Assembly: GCA_005503085.1 (NCBI GenBank)
Contig: SCOI01000023.1
Coordinates: forward strand, 35,829-99,828
Length of the DNA: 64,000 bases
Reading direction: 5' to 3'
Source: Burkholderiales bacterium C2
GTDB taxonomy: Bacteria > Pseudomonadota > Gammaproteobacteria > Burkholderiales > Burkholderiaceae_C
The translations under genes were made by a program, and so were the position numbers. This document shows, piece after piece, positions 34,130 to 43,151 of this stretch. The notes beneath the pieces are model-generated. The model saw only the letters and a list, made by a program, of their open reading frames with translations, made no database searches and was not told the origin of the DNA. The number at the start of each line of letters is the position of its first letter. Within the stretch, counting starts at the first letter, position 1.

Positions 34130-34906
34130 CTAGTTGGAGCCGTGGCAGACCTTGTACTTGCGCCCCGAGCCGCAAGGGCAGGGATCGTTGCGGCCGACCT
34201 TGGGGCCTTCGCGCTTGAGCGTCTCGACCCGGTAGCGGTGCTCCTGGGTCAGATCGCAGAGATCGGCCACCGTGACGACCAACTCCTCGATCGCGTCGTC
34301 CAGGTCTTTTAGCGGATGCTCGCGGTCCAGGGTCGCGACGATTTCCTTCTCTTCCGGCGTCTCGGCCGGCAGATGGCGGTACAGGCGGGCCAGCGCGGCC
34401 ATCACCGCATCGTCGGGCATATCGGCCAGCTCGGGGAAGCACAGGCAGGCGTGCTGGAAACCGGCCACCCAGGGCATCAGGGTGCGCGAGATCGGACTCA
34501 TCTCGGCATAGGTGGCACGCGCCTCGGCCTGCTCGGCATCGTCGTCGGGCGAGGGGGCCTCGGGCGTGGCGTTCTCGTCCAGGTCCAGCACGACCGGGTC
34601 GAACCAGCCGTCCTCCACCATCGCGCGGTTCAGCGCGGTGTGGCGGCGCTCGACCAGCTCGCGGATGCGCGCCAGCCAGACCGGGTCGACCTCGTCGGGC
34701 AGCACGCCGCCGTCGTAGTCGAAGATATTGGGCAGCCACTCGTCGATCTCGATCAGGCGCGGCTGGACCAGCACGCCGCACAGATAGCCGTCCAGCATGG
34801 AGGCATCCAGTGCTTCCAGCGGGTCGGGGGTGGTGGCAAGCAGTTCGTCGAGTTCGGCGAACTCGGCGTCGCTCAGGTCGCGGGAGGAGGGGGCGGTGGG
34901 GCTCAT
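34130..34906 (-). CDS. UPF0149/YecA family protein with SEC-C zinc motif
   Basis: 258 residues from ATG 34906, which overlaps the upstream LysR stop (ATGA). Core [40 protein letters not shown] and [19 protein letters not shown] parallel the paralogue at 27615. The C-terminus has the SEC-C motif [20 protein letters not shown], binding zinc as in SecA and YecA, where it contacts ribosomes or SecB. A probable YecA orthologue. Confidence 0.85.
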   Translation of the reverse strand: MSPTAPSSRDLSDAEFAELDELLATTPDPLEALDASMLDGYLCGVLVQPRLIEIDEWLPNIFDYDGGVLPDEVDPVWLARIRELVERRHTALNRAMVEDGWFDPVVLDLDENATPEAPSPDDDAEQAEARATYAEMSPISRTLMPWVAGFQHACLCFPELADMPDDAVMAALARLYRHLPAETPEEKEIVATLDREHPLKDLDDAIEELVVTVADLCDLTQEHRYRVETLKREGPKVGRNDPCPCGSGRKYKVCHGSN

Positions 34907-35844
34907 GCGGCGATTGTCGCCGCTGTTGCCGCTTCCACCAGCCGCTCGCGCATCCAGCGCTGGGCGCTGCGTTCTTCGTTGCGCAAATGCCAAAGCATGT
35001 CCACATGGACCCGCGCCAGCGGCATCGGCAGCGGCCGCTCGACCAGACGCTGCTTGTAGCCGGTGGCTTCGACGAAGGAGGCCGGCAACACGGTCAGCAG
35101 ATCGGACTGCGCGACGATGCGGCCGGCGGTGAAGAACTGGTTGACCGTCAGCATGATGCGGCGGCTGCGCCCCAGCGCCGTCAGCGCCTCGTCGACAAAG
35201 CCATGAGGCCGGCCCGAGAAGCTGACCAGCAGATGGTGGGCGGCGCAGTAGCGGTCCAGGTCCAGTTCCGCCTCGGCCAGCGGGTGGTCGCGCCGCATCG
35301 CGCAGACATACTCGCTCTCGTACAGGCGGTGCTGGCGGATCGCGCTCATCACGCCCTGGGCCTGCAGCGCCGCGACGGCGCCGGGGAAGTAGCCCAGCGC
35401 GAAGTCCGCCTCGCCCTGCTCCAGCAGCGAGCGCGGATCGCGCGTGGTCAGCGGCAGCACATGGATATTGGCCAGGGCCCGGAGGCGCTCCAGCTCGGCC
35501 ACCAGCGGCGGCAGCACCAGCGCGGCGGTGGCGTCGGCCATCGCGATCCGGAAGGTCTGCTCCTGCTGGTCGGGCTGGTAGTCGCCCGGGTCCAGCACCA
35601 GGCGCAGCCGGTCCAGGGCGGCGCGCACCTCGGGCCACAAGCCCTCGGCCCGCGAGGTCGGCTTCATGCCGAAGGCCTGGCGCACGAACAGCTCCTCGCC
35701 CAGGGTCTCGCGCAGCCGCTTCAGCGCATGGCTGACGGCCGGCTGCGTCATCGCCAGGCGCTGGGCGGCGCGGGTCAGGCTGCGCTCCGCCATCACTGCG
35801 TCAAAGACCCGCAGCAGGTTGAGATCGAGGGTGCGGAAGTTCAT
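34903..35844 (-). CDS. LysR-family regulator, NodD/LeuO-like group
   Basis: 313 residues. HTH within [46 protein letters not shown], the NodD-like style ([15 protein letters not shown]). Effector domain with [22 protein letters not shown] and [20 protein letters not shown]. It reads away from a divergent small gene at 35976, with a 25-bp dyad between them. Confidence 0.85.
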   Translation of the reverse strand: MNFRTLDLNLLRVFDAVMAERSLTRAAQRLAMTQPAVSHALKRLRETLGEELFVRQAFGMKPTSRAEGLWPEVRAALDRLRLVLDPGDYQPDQQEQTFRIAMADATAALVLPPLVAELERLRALANIHVLPLTTRDPRSLLEQGEADFALGYFPGAVAALQAQGVMSAIRQHRLYESEYVCAMRRDHPLAEAELDLDRYCAAHHLLVSFSGRPHGFVDEALTALGRSRRIMLTVNQFFTAGRIVAQSDLLTVLPASFVEATGYKQRLVERPLPMPLARVHVDMLWHLRNEERSAQRWMRERLVEAATAATIAA

Positions 35845-35881
35845 CGCGGGCCAAAACGTGAGTTATGTCTTCTGTTTATAT

Positions 35882-35931
35882 ATCCAATGCCGAAGATTCA
35901 TTGGATTCAAAACTAGGGTTTACCCCATAAT
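35882..35931. promoter_or_regulatory. dyad operator and possible promoter before 79-aa gene
   Basis: ATCCAATG (35882-35889) and CATTGGAT (35899-35906) are perfect 8-bp arms around 9 nt. TTGGAT (35901) and CATAAT (35926-35931) could be -35/-10 for the plus-strand gene, although the 19-nt spacing is long. Likely bound by the divergent LysR protein. Confidence 0.45.
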
Positions 35932-35975
35932 CTCGTCATCGGCTCCAAAAGAGCTTCAACACAGAGAGTTAAGCC

Positions 35976-36215
35976 ATGAGCGTCGCATCCCAAACCTTCG
36001 GTCTTCCCCTGCATCGCAACGTGCGTCACGGCGGTTCCTTCGCCTCGATCGGCGCCCGTCTGTGGCTGCGCATGATCGCCTCCGTCAAGGCCCAGCTGGC
36101 CCTGGCCGCCGAGCGCCGCGCCGAGCGCGAGCTGCTGGACCTGGCCGCCCAGTACGAGAGCAGCATGCCCTCGTTCGCCGCCGAGCTGCGCGCGGCCAAC
36201 GCCCGCCGCCGCTGA
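35976..36215 (+). CDS. small hypothetical basic/helical protein
   Basis: 79 residues: SFASIGARLWLRMIASVKAQLALAAERRAERELLDLAAQYESSMPSFAAELRAANARRR is mostly amphipathic helix with many Arg/Glu. Its ATG follows an AGAG sequence; promoter-like DNA precedes and a strong terminator follows, so it is a monocistronic unit. Resembles small DUF1127-like proteins in style, but I cannot assign it. Confidence 0.6.
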   Translation: MSVASQTFGLPLHRNVRHGGSFASIGARLWLRMIASVKAQLALAAERRAERELLDLAAQYESSMPSFAAELRAANARRR

Positions 36216-36247
36216 AGTCCCGCCGGTCTTTTCGACCGGCTGGCACG

Positions 36248-36280
36248 CAAAAAAGCCCGCTTTCAGCGGGCTTTGTCTTT
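36248..36280. terminator. bidirectional rho-independent terminator
   Basis: AGCCCGC (36254-36260), loop TTTCA, GCGGGCT (36266-36272); A-run before and TTTGTCTTTT after, so it ends both the plus-strand 79-aa gene and the minus-strand pckG. Confidence 0.8.
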
Positions 36281-36295
36281 TCTGCAGGTTAGTGC

Positions 36296-38164
36296 TTACT
36301 CGGCGGCCAGACGTTGCTCGATCTTGGCCTTGGTGGCCGGCAACTCGGTCGGCAGGTGGTAGGCCAGTTGCTCAAACAGCTGCTCGTGCAGGCCCAGCTC
36401 GGTCTGCCAAGCGGCCTTGTCGATGCTGGTGACCTGCTCGAACTGGGCCGGGCTGAAGTCCAGGCCTTCCCAGTTAAGGTCCTGGTAGCTCGGCGTGATG
36501 CCGAACACATGCTCTTCGCCGTGCCCTTGGCCTTCGACGCGCTCCAGCATCCACTTCAGCACGCGCATGTTCTCGCCATAGCCGGGCCAGACGAACTTGC
36601 CGTCGGCGCCCTTGCGGAACCAGTTGACGCAGTAGATCTTGGGCAAAGTGGCGCCACTGGCCTGCAGTTTCTTGCCCAGATCCAGCCAGTGCTGGAAGTA
36701 GTCGGCCATGTTGTAGCCCATGAAGGGCAGCATCGCGAAGGGGTCGCGGCGCACCACGCCCTGCTGGCCGGCGGCGGCGGCGGTGGTCTCGGAACCCATG
36801 GTCGCGGCCATATAGACGCCCTCGACCCAGTCGCGCGCCTCGGTCACCAGCGGCACGGTGGTGGAGCGGCGGCCGCCGAAGATGAAGGCATCGATGACCA
36901 CGCCCTCGGGGTTGTCCCACTCGGGGTCCAGCGCCGGGTTGTTGGTCGCGGCCACGGTGAAGCGGGCGTTCGGGTGGGCGGCCTTGGCGCCGGTTTCCTT
37001 GGCGATCGCCGGGGTCCAGTCCTGGCCCTGCCAGTCGATCAGGTGCGCCGGCGGGGTCTCGCTCATGCCCTCCCACCAGACGTCGCCGTCATCGGTCAGC
37101 GCCACGTTGGTGAAGATCACATCGCGCTTCAGGCTGGCCATGCAGTTGAAGTTGGTCAGCTCGTTGGTGCCCGGGGCGACGCCGAAATAGCCGGCCTCGG
37201 GATTGATCGCGCGCAGCTTGCCGTCGGCACCAGGCTTGATCCAGGCGATGTCGTCGCCGATGGTCGTGACCTTCCAGCCGGCAAAGGCCTTGGGCGCAAT
37301 CAGCATCGCGAAATTGGTCTTGCCGCAGGCGCTGGGGAAGGCGGCGGCGACATGGAACTTCTTGCCGTCCGGCTTGGTGACGCCCAGGATCAGCATGTGC
37401 TCGGCCAGCCAGCCTTGCTCCTTGCCCATGGTGGAGGCGATGCGCAGCGCAAAGCACTTCTTGCCCAGCAGCGCATTGCCGCCATAGCCCGAACCGTAAG
37501 ACCAGATCTCGCGGGTCTCGGGGTAATGGACGATGTACTTGGTCTTGTTGCAGGGCCAGGACACATCGGCCTGGCCGGCCGCCAGCGGCGCGCCGACCGT
37601 GTGCACGCAGGGCACGAACTCACCGTTGTCGCCCAGCACGTCCAGCACCTTGCGACCCATGCGGGTCATGATGCGCATATTCACTGCCACATAGGGGCTG
37701 TCGGACAGCTCGACGCCGATGTGCGCGATCGGCGAGCCCAGCGGGCCCATGCTGAAGGGCACGACATAGAGGGTGCGACCGCGCATCGCGCCCTTGAACA
37801 GCGCAGCGTCGCCGGTCTGCAGCAGGTTGCGCATCTCGGCCGGGGCCATCCAGTTATTGGTCGGGCCGGCGTCGGCCTTGTCGGGCGAGCAGATATAGGT
37901 GCGGTCTTCGACGCGCGCCACATCGCTGGGGTCGGAGCAGGCCAGGAAGCTGTTGGGGCGCAGCTCGGGATTGAGTTTCTTGAAGGTACCGGCCTCGACC
38001 AGCTGCTGGCACAGGCGCTCGTACTCGGCCTGGCTGCCGTCGCACCAATAGACATCGCGCGCTTCGGTCAGCGCGGCGATCTCGGCCACCCAGGCGATCA
38101 GGCGCTGGTGCTTCACATAGGCGGGTACGTTCAAGCGCAGCCCTTCCATCAGAGGTTGGTTCAT
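36296..38164 (-). CDS. pckG: phosphoenolpyruvate carboxykinase (GTP)
   Basis: 622 residues from ATG 38164 ([11 protein letters not shown]); a TTG five codons upstream is less likely. GTP-type PEPCK: kinase-1a P-loop FPSACGKTN (276-284), [29 protein letters not shown], and hypermobile-loop and guanine-site region [17 protein letters not shown]. It converts oxaloacetate plus GTP to PEP for gluconeogenesis. Long upstream region with repeated CCCAAT elements suggests regulated expression. Confidence 0.95.
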   Translation of the reverse strand: MNQPLMEGLRLNVPAYVKHQRLIAWVAEIAALTEARDVYWCDGSQAEYERLCQQLVEAGTFKKLNPELRPNSFLACSDPSDVARVEDRTYICSPDKADAGPTNNWMAPAEMRNLLQTGDAALFKGAMRGRTLYVVPFSMGPLGSPIAHIGVELSDSPYVAVNMRIMTRMGRKVLDVLGDNGEFVPCVHTVGAPLAAGQADVSWPCNKTKYIVHYPETREIWSYGSGYGGNALLGKKCFALRIASTMGKEQGWLAEHMLILGVTKPDGKKFHVAAAFPSACGKTNFAMLIAPKAFAGWKVTTIGDDIAWIKPGADGKLRAINPEAGYFGVAPGTNELTNFNCMASLKRDVIFTNVALTDDGDVWWEGMSETPPAHLIDWQGQDWTPAIAKETGAKAAHPNARFTVAATNNPALDPEWDNPEGVVIDAFIFGGRRSTTVPLVTEARDWVEGVYMAATMGSETTAAAAGQQGVVRRDPFAMLPFMGYNMADYFQHWLDLGKKLQASGATLPKIYCVNWFRKGADGKFVWPGYGENMRVLKWMLERVEGQGHGEEHVFGITPSYQDLNWEGLDFSPAQFEQVTSIDKAAWQTELGLHEQLFEQLAYHLPTELPATKAKIEQRLAAE

Positions 38165-38500
38165 GTCGATCCCAATCAATTAAAAAGCAGAATTGGGACA
38201 GCCTCGATCACGGGGTGATGCTTCGGGGCTGACCCAATGCCGCTTCCCGCCGAGGCGGTGATGGGCGCTCGGCAAGCCGAGGTGGCCATTGTCATCCCAA
38301 TGTAACCACGCCGTAACCGCCATGCTTCAGGGGGTCATGCAAAACCCGTATGACCTGATGCACGCTTTGTTGGGGTTTGTCTGGGCCTTGCTTACCCTTG
38401 TTTCAAGCGCTGACAAGTCGGGCCTTGATCCAGAATCGGTGGCCGCTTTTCAACCGCACGGGCTCACTGTGTTCACGTCGATCCAATCCGCTGGCACGCC
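38165..38500. promoter_or_regulatory. 336-nt divergent regulatory region pckG / sensor gene
   Basis: Holds TCCCAAT (38170-38176) facing ATTGGGA (38192-38198), two more CCCAAT copies (38233-38238, 38296-38301), and a perfect dyad GGTCAT-N11-ATGACC (38333-38355). No RNA gene or credible reading frame. Probably carries the pckG promoter and at least one dimeric-repressor site. Confidence 0.5.
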
Positions 38501-40144
38501 ATGGCCGGCCTGAGTTTCAAGGCCAGGCTGGCCTTGGTGATGGCCTTGCTGCTGGGGCTGATGGCCTTGCTCGGGCTGGTGGCGCTGCTGCAGCTGCGTG
38601 GCGTGTCGCAGGCGCTGGAGTCGGTGTATGCGAACCGGCTGGTGCCGGTGCAGCAGCTGCGCAAGATCTCCCATGCGATGCTGGCCGAGGTGCCGGCCAG
38701 CGCGAACGGGCTGGTCGAGGGGCGGCTGGCGCCGACACAGGCGGGCCTGCAAATCAAGAGCGCACAGTCGCAGGTGGAGCAGCTCTGGGCGGCTTACAAA
38801 AGCACGCTGCTGGTCGAGGAGGAGCTGCATCTGATCGCCCGCGCCGAGCCGCAGCTGCGCTATGCGAACGAATCGCTGCGGCAGTTTGAGCGCCTGGTCG
38901 GCGCCGGCGATGCGGCCGCGCTGCGCGCCTTCGCTGCGTTGAATCTGCGCCTGGCGCTGGAGCCGCTGGGCCAAACCCTCAGCGAGCTGATCGATCTGCA
39001 GCTGATCGTGGCGCGCCGCGAGGCCGATGCCAGCCAGGCCGGTTTCGAGCGGGCGCGCTGGAATCTTCTGGCGCTGATGACTGGCAGCGGCGGCCTGGCC
39101 GCCGCGTTGGCCGTCTGGGTCTGGTCGCAGCACCGGCGCGAGCAGCAAAGCGCGGCGGCCGCCGAGCAGCGCGTGCAGCAGTTCTATATCGCGCTGTCGC
39201 AGTGCAACCAGCTGATCGTGCGCGACCCCGCCTCGGACCAGCAGCTCTACCAGGACCTGTGCCGCATCTGCGTGGACACCGGCCACGCGGCGCTGGCGGC
39301 CGTCATCGTCAGCGGCGGCGAAGAGGCCTACCGCGCCTGTCTGCACGGGCAGGCCGAGTTGCTGACCGGCGTGCCCGAGCGCTGGCTGCTGGACTCGCCC
39401 TATGGCCAGACCTCGATCACCAGCCAGGTGATACGCAGCGGCAGCCATCTGATCAGCAACGAGGCGGGCCTGGATCCGCGCATGGCGCACTGGCATGACA
39501 GCGTGGTGGCGCGTGGCGGACGGGCGATTGCCGCCTTCCCGCTGCGCCGGGGCGGGATCACGGTTGGCGCGCTGCTGCTGTTTGCCGCCGAGCCCGGTTT
39601 CTTCGACCCGGCCCTGGTGCGCCTGCTCGACGAGATGGCCGGCGATGTCTCGTTCGCGCTGGACAATCTGGACCGCGAACAGGCGCGCCGCGAGGCGCTG
39701 CTGGCTGCGCGGCAGGAGCGCGATCTGTTCCAGCGCCTGTTCAACGCCTATTCGGTGACCGCCGCGCTGACGACGCTGGCCGACACCACCATCCTGGAGG
39801 TCAACGAGGTGCTGTGCCGCCGCTATGGCTACAGCCGCGCGCAGATGCTGGGGCGACGCATGTCCGAGCTGACCGACGTGGGGCTGGAACCGGCGGACCG
39901 CCAGCGCTACTACGAGCTGCTCAAGCGCGACGGCCGGGTCGAGAACCTGGAGGTGCGGGTGCGCGGCCGCGATGGTCAGCGCCTGCATGCCCTGCTCAGC
40001 GGCGAGCTGATCGATTACCAGGGCCAGACCTGCGTGCTGTCCACCAGTGTCGACATCACCGAGCTGCGCCAGGCCCAGCAGGCGGCGGCGCGGGCCGGCG
40101 ACAATCAGCGTCCCATGTCCGACCCTCTTCCATCCGACGCATGA
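38501..40144 (+). CDS. membrane sensor protein: chemoreceptor-like bundle, GAF and PAS, no output domain
   Basis: 547 residues. TM1 at about 8-32 (LVMALLLGLMALLGLVALLQL), a four-helix-bundle periplasmic sensor (33-185), TM2 at about 190-207 (ALMTGSGGLAAALAVWVW), a GAF domain (about 225-385, with FPLRRGGITVGALLLFA) and a PAS domain (about 405-540, with YGYSRAQMLGRRMSEL and STSVDITELRQAQQ). PAS-linked proteins normally continue into GGDEF or histidine kinase domains; here the frame ends right after the PAS helix and overlaps the MOSC gene by 4 nt. Either a truncated regulator or one signalling by protein contact. Confidence 0.75.
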   Translation: MAGLSFKARLALVMALLLGLMALLGLVALLQLRGVSQALESVYANRLVPVQQLRKISHAMLAEVPASANGLVEGRLAPTQAGLQIKSAQSQVEQLWAAYKSTLLVEEELHLIARAEPQLRYANESLRQFERLVGAGDAAALRAFAALNLRLALEPLGQTLSELIDLQLIVARREADASQAGFERARWNLLALMTGSGGLAAALAVWVWSQHRREQQSAAAAEQRVQQFYIALSQCNQLIVRDPASDQQLYQDLCRICVDTGHAALAAVIVSGGEEAYRACLHGQAELLTGVPERWLLDSPYGQTSITSQVIRSGSHLISNEAGLDPRMAHWHDSVVARGGRAIAAFPLRRGGITVGALLLFAAEPGFFDPALVRLLDEMAGDVSFALDNLDREQARREALLAARQERDLFQRLFNAYSVTAALTTLADTTILEVNEVLCRRYGYSRAQMLGRRMSELTDVGLEPADRQRYYELLKRDGRVENLEVRVRGRDGQRLHALLSGELIDYQGQTCVLSTSVDITELRQAQQAAARAGDNQRPMSDPLPSDA

Positions 40145-40716
40145 AGCTGCTCAGCATCAACACCGCCCCGGCCCAGGCCCTGCTCACCGCGCAGGGCAGC
40201 GTACTCAGCGGTATCCGCAAACAGCCACAGAGCGGCCCGGTCGCGGTGGCGCCGCTGGGCCTGGCCGGCGACGAGCAGGCCGACCTGAGCGTGCACGGCG
40301 GCCTGGCCAAGGCGGTCTATGCCTATCCGGTCGAGCACTACCCTTTCTGGCAGACCGTGCGGGCCCAGGCCAAGGTGGCCGGCTGGGACGAGGCCTTGGC
40401 GCCGGGCAGCATGGGCGAGAACCTCAGCCTGCAGGGCCTGCTGGAGAGCCAGGTCTGGATCGGCGATGTCTTGCGCTTTGCCGATTGCGAGCTGGTGGTC
40501 AGCGAGCCGCGCTTCCCTTGCTTCAAGTTCAATGCGGTGATGGGCTTCAACCAGGCCGCCAAGCTGATGACGCAGAACGCCTGGTGCGGCTTCTATCTGG
40601 CGGTGCAGCGCCCCGGCAGCCTGAGCGCCGGGGAGTCCTTCGAACTGATCGCCGGTCCGCGCGAGGTCGGCGTGACCGAGCTGTTCAAGGCCCGGACCAG
40701 CAAGAAGAAGAACTGA
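40141..40716 (+). CDS. MOSC-domain protein (YiiM-like)
   Basis: 191 residues from ATG 40141. YiiM-like MOSC protein: SGIRKQPQSGPVAVAPLGLAGDEQADLSVHGGLAKAVYAYP, GSMGENLSLQGL, and the conserved cysteine in EPRFPCFKFN. MOSC proteins handle sulfur transfer from or to the molybdenum cofactor; YiiM reduces N-hydroxylated bases with Moco. This fits the Moco-rich window but the gene is far from the dehydrogenase cluster. Confidence 0.85.
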   Translation: MKLLSINTAPAQALLTAQGSVLSGIRKQPQSGPVAVAPLGLAGDEQADLSVHGGLAKAVYAYPVEHYPFWQTVRAQAKVAGWDEALAPGSMGENLSLQGLLESQVWIGDVLRFADCELVVSEPRFPCFKFNAVMGFNQAAKLMTQNAWCGFYLAVQRPGSLSAGESFELIAGPREVGVTELFKARTSKKKN

Positions 40717-41793
40717 TCAGGCGGCCAGTGCCGGGTAGTCGATATAGCCCTGGGCCTCGCCGCCGTACAGCGTGGCCCGGTCCACCGGCTGAAGCGGCGC
40801 ATTGAGCTTCAGGCGACGCACCAGGTCGGGATTGCTGATGAAGTCGCGGCCGAAGGCCACCATATCGGCCTGGCACTCGGCCACGGCCTTGAGCGCCATC
40901 TCGCGGCTGTAGCCGTTGTTGACCATCCACGGACCCTGGAAGCGCGCGCGCATCGCCGGGTAGTCGAAGGGCGCGACATCGCGAGCGCCGCCGGTCTGGC
41001 CCTCGATGATGTGCAGAAAGGCCAGCTTCAGCGGCGCCAGCTGCTCGGCCACATGGTTGAACAGGGCCTGTGCATCGCTATCCTGGCCGGCGTCGTTGAC
41101 CGGGGTTACCGGCGACAGGCGCAGCCCGGTGCGGCCCGGGCCGATCGCTGCGGCGATGGCCGTCATCACCTCGACGGTCAGGCGGGCGCGGTTGGCGATG
41201 CTGCCGCCGTAGGCGTCGGTCCGGTCATTGATGCTGTCGCGCATGAACTGGTCGAGCAGATAGCCGTTGGCGCCGTGCACCTCGACCGCGTCGAAGCCGG
41301 CCTCCATTGCGCAGCGTGCGGCATGCACGAACTGGGCGATCACGCCCGGGATCTCCTCGGTCCTCAGCGCGCGCGGCGCCGACACCTCGACAAAGCCCTC
41401 GGCCGTGAAGGTCTTGCCCTTGGCCGGCTTGTCGGTGGCCGACAGCGGAGCGGCACCGGCCGGTTGGAACAGCACATGCGAGATGCGGCCCACATGCCAG
41501 AGTTGCACCGCGATCTTGCCGCCCTCGGCATGCACGGCGTCGGTGACCCGCTTCCAGGCGGCCATCTGTTCGGGCGTGTGGATGCCCGGGGTGTCCAGAT
41601 AGCCCTGGCCTTGCGGGGCCACCTGGGTGCCCTCGCTGATGATCAGGCCGGCGCTGGCGCGCTGGCGGTAGTACTCGACGGCCATGTCGCCGGGCAGCAG
41701 GCCCTTGGAGCGGCTGCGCGTCAGCGGCGCCATGACGATGCGGTTGGCGAGTTCGAGATCACCGATCTTGATGGGGTCGAAGAGATTGGGCAT
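40717..41793 (-). CDS. Old Yellow Enzyme family alkene reductase
   Basis: 358 residues, FMN-dependent TIM barrel. RIVMAPLTRSRS, LIISEGTQVAPQGQGY, IAVQLWHVGRISH, FDAVEVHGANGYLLDQFMRDSINDRTDAYGGS (H-x-x-N substrate site) and MVAFGRDFISNPDL. NemA/XenB-like; reduces activated C=C bonds or nitro compounds using NAD(P)H. Stop is directly next to the MOSC gene stop (convergent). Confidence 0.92.
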   Translation of the reverse strand: MPNLFDPIKIGDLELANRIVMAPLTRSRSKGLLPGDMAVEYYRQRASAGLIISEGTQVAPQGQGYLDTPGIHTPEQMAAWKRVTDAVHAEGGKIAVQLWHVGRISHVLFQPAGAAPLSATDKPAKGKTFTAEGFVEVSAPRALRTEEIPGVIAQFVHAARCAMEAGFDAVEVHGANGYLLDQFMRDSINDRTDAYGGSIANRARLTVEVMTAIAAAIGPGRTGLRLSPVTPVNDAGQDSDAQALFNHVAEQLAPLKLAFLHIIEGQTGGARDVAPFDYPAMRARFQGPWMVNNGYSREMALKAVAECQADMVAFGRDFISNPDLVRRLKLNAPLQPVDRATLYGGEAQGYIDYPALAA

Positions 41794-41941
41794 GGGGTCG
41801 GCTGCTAATTACGGAATGATCACTATGGTACTCAGATGTGCGATCTGCCGCCGTCCGGTGCGCGACAGCCGTGCCGGCCCCAAGGGCTTGGCGTCATCCG
41901 GCCTCGCTAGACTGCACAAGCTGTTACGTGGAGGCCATGCG

Positions 41942-43123
41942 ATGAGTGCTGCAAGAGTCGGTGAGGCGCCGGGGCGCCGCGAGCTGCTGGGCCTGGCGGC
42001 GGGGCTGTGCCTGGGGCGGCCGGCGCTGGCGCAGCCGGCGCTGCTGCGCGTCGGCCCCAAGCAGGCGGTGCGCAGCCTGGCCAGCGCGGCTCAGCAGGCG
42101 CGCGACGGCATGGTGATCGAGGTCGAGGCCGGTGACTATGTGGCCGATGTGGCCAGCTGGGGCCGAAACGACCTGAGCCTGCGCGCGGTCGGTGGGCGGG
42201 TGCGCCTGATCGCCAACGGGGCCGTTGCCCAGGGCAAGGGCATCTTTGTGATCAGCGGCCAGCGGGTCAGTGTCGAGGGCTTCGACTTCATCGGCGCCAC
42301 CGCCCCCGACACCAATGGCGCCGGCATCCGCTTCGAGCGCGGCTCGCTGCGCCTGCGCGACTGCAGCTTCGCGGAGTGCGAGATGGGGCTGCTGACCAAC
42401 AACGATGCTGCCGCCGAGCTGGAGATCGAGAACTGCGAGTTCGCGCGCGCCGCGCGCCGCGCCGACGACCGGCCGGCCCATCTGCTCTACGCCGGCGCGA
42501 TCGCACGGCTGACGGTCAGCGGCTGCTATTTCCACCATGGCCGCAGCGGCCATCTGCTGAAGAGCCGTGCGGCCGTCAACCACATCCTCTACAACCGCCT
42601 CAGCGACGAGCTCGGCGGCACGGCCAGCTACGAGCTGGAATTCCCCAACGGCGGCCGCGCCGTCGTGATCGGCAACCTGATACAGCAGAGCGCGACGACA
42701 GCGAACGCCCACCTGATCTCGATTGGCGCCGAGGGCTACAAGCATGCCGACAACGAGCTCTGGCTGGCTCACAACACCCTGGTCGACAACCGGCCGCGCG
42801 AGGGCGTCTATCTGCGCGTCGCGCCCGGCCGGGTGCGGGTGCGGGCGGTCAACAATCTGCTGGTCGGCGGCGGGCGCTTCAGCGCCGACGCCGACTGGGA
42901 TGTGCGCAACAACCCGGCGGTCGACTGGGACGCCTTCGTGCTCGCCGCGCGCGAGAACTATGCGCTGAAGCCCGACTCGGCGCTGCGCGGCAAGGCGGTC
43001 GACCCCGGGCCGGGGCCCGAGGGCTTTGCCTCGCTGCGGCCGCTGCGCCAGTACCAGCACCCGCGCCACAGCGTCGCGCTGGCCGGGCCGGCCCTGCATC
43101 CGGGGGCGCTGCAGCAGCCGTGA
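41942..43123 (+). CDS. exported right-handed beta-helix protein
   Basis: 393 residues from ATG 41942 with GGAGG upstream. Twin-arginine-like or Sec signal (RRELLGLAAGLCLGRPALAQ). The body shows repeated strands with regularly spaced G/N/F/L as in pectate-lyase-type beta-helices: VISGQRVSVEGFDFIGA, SLRLRDCSFAECEMGL, ELEIENCEFA, RLTVSGCYFHHG, AVVIGNLIQQS, LAHNTLVDNRP. No catalytic lyase motif recognised, so a carbohydrate-active or structural periplasmic role is open. Confidence 0.75.
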   Translation: MSAARVGEAPGRRELLGLAAGLCLGRPALAQPALLRVGPKQAVRSLASAAQQARDGMVIEVEAGDYVADVASWGRNDLSLRAVGGRVRLIANGAVAQGKGIFVISGQRVSVEGFDFIGATAPDTNGAGIRFERGSLRLRDCSFAECEMGLLTNNDAAAELEIENCEFARAARRADDRPAHLLYAGAIARLTVSGCYFHHGRSGHLLKSRAAVNHILYNRLSDELGGTASYELEFPNGGRAVVIGNLIQQSATTANAHLISIGAEGYKHADNELWLAHNTLVDNRPREGVYLRVAPGRVRVRAVNNLLVGGGRFSADADWDVRNNPAVDWDAFVLAARENYALKPDSALRGKAVDPGPGPEGFASLRPLRQYQHPRHSVALAGPALHPGALQQP

Positions 43124-43151
43124 ACCGGCCCGGGCAGGCTACAGTTCGCCC

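Noticed and set aside
38289..38513. 74-codon plus-strand frame in the pckG upstream region
   Set aside because: No ribosome site, no recognisable features, overlaps repeats and the start of the sensor gene.
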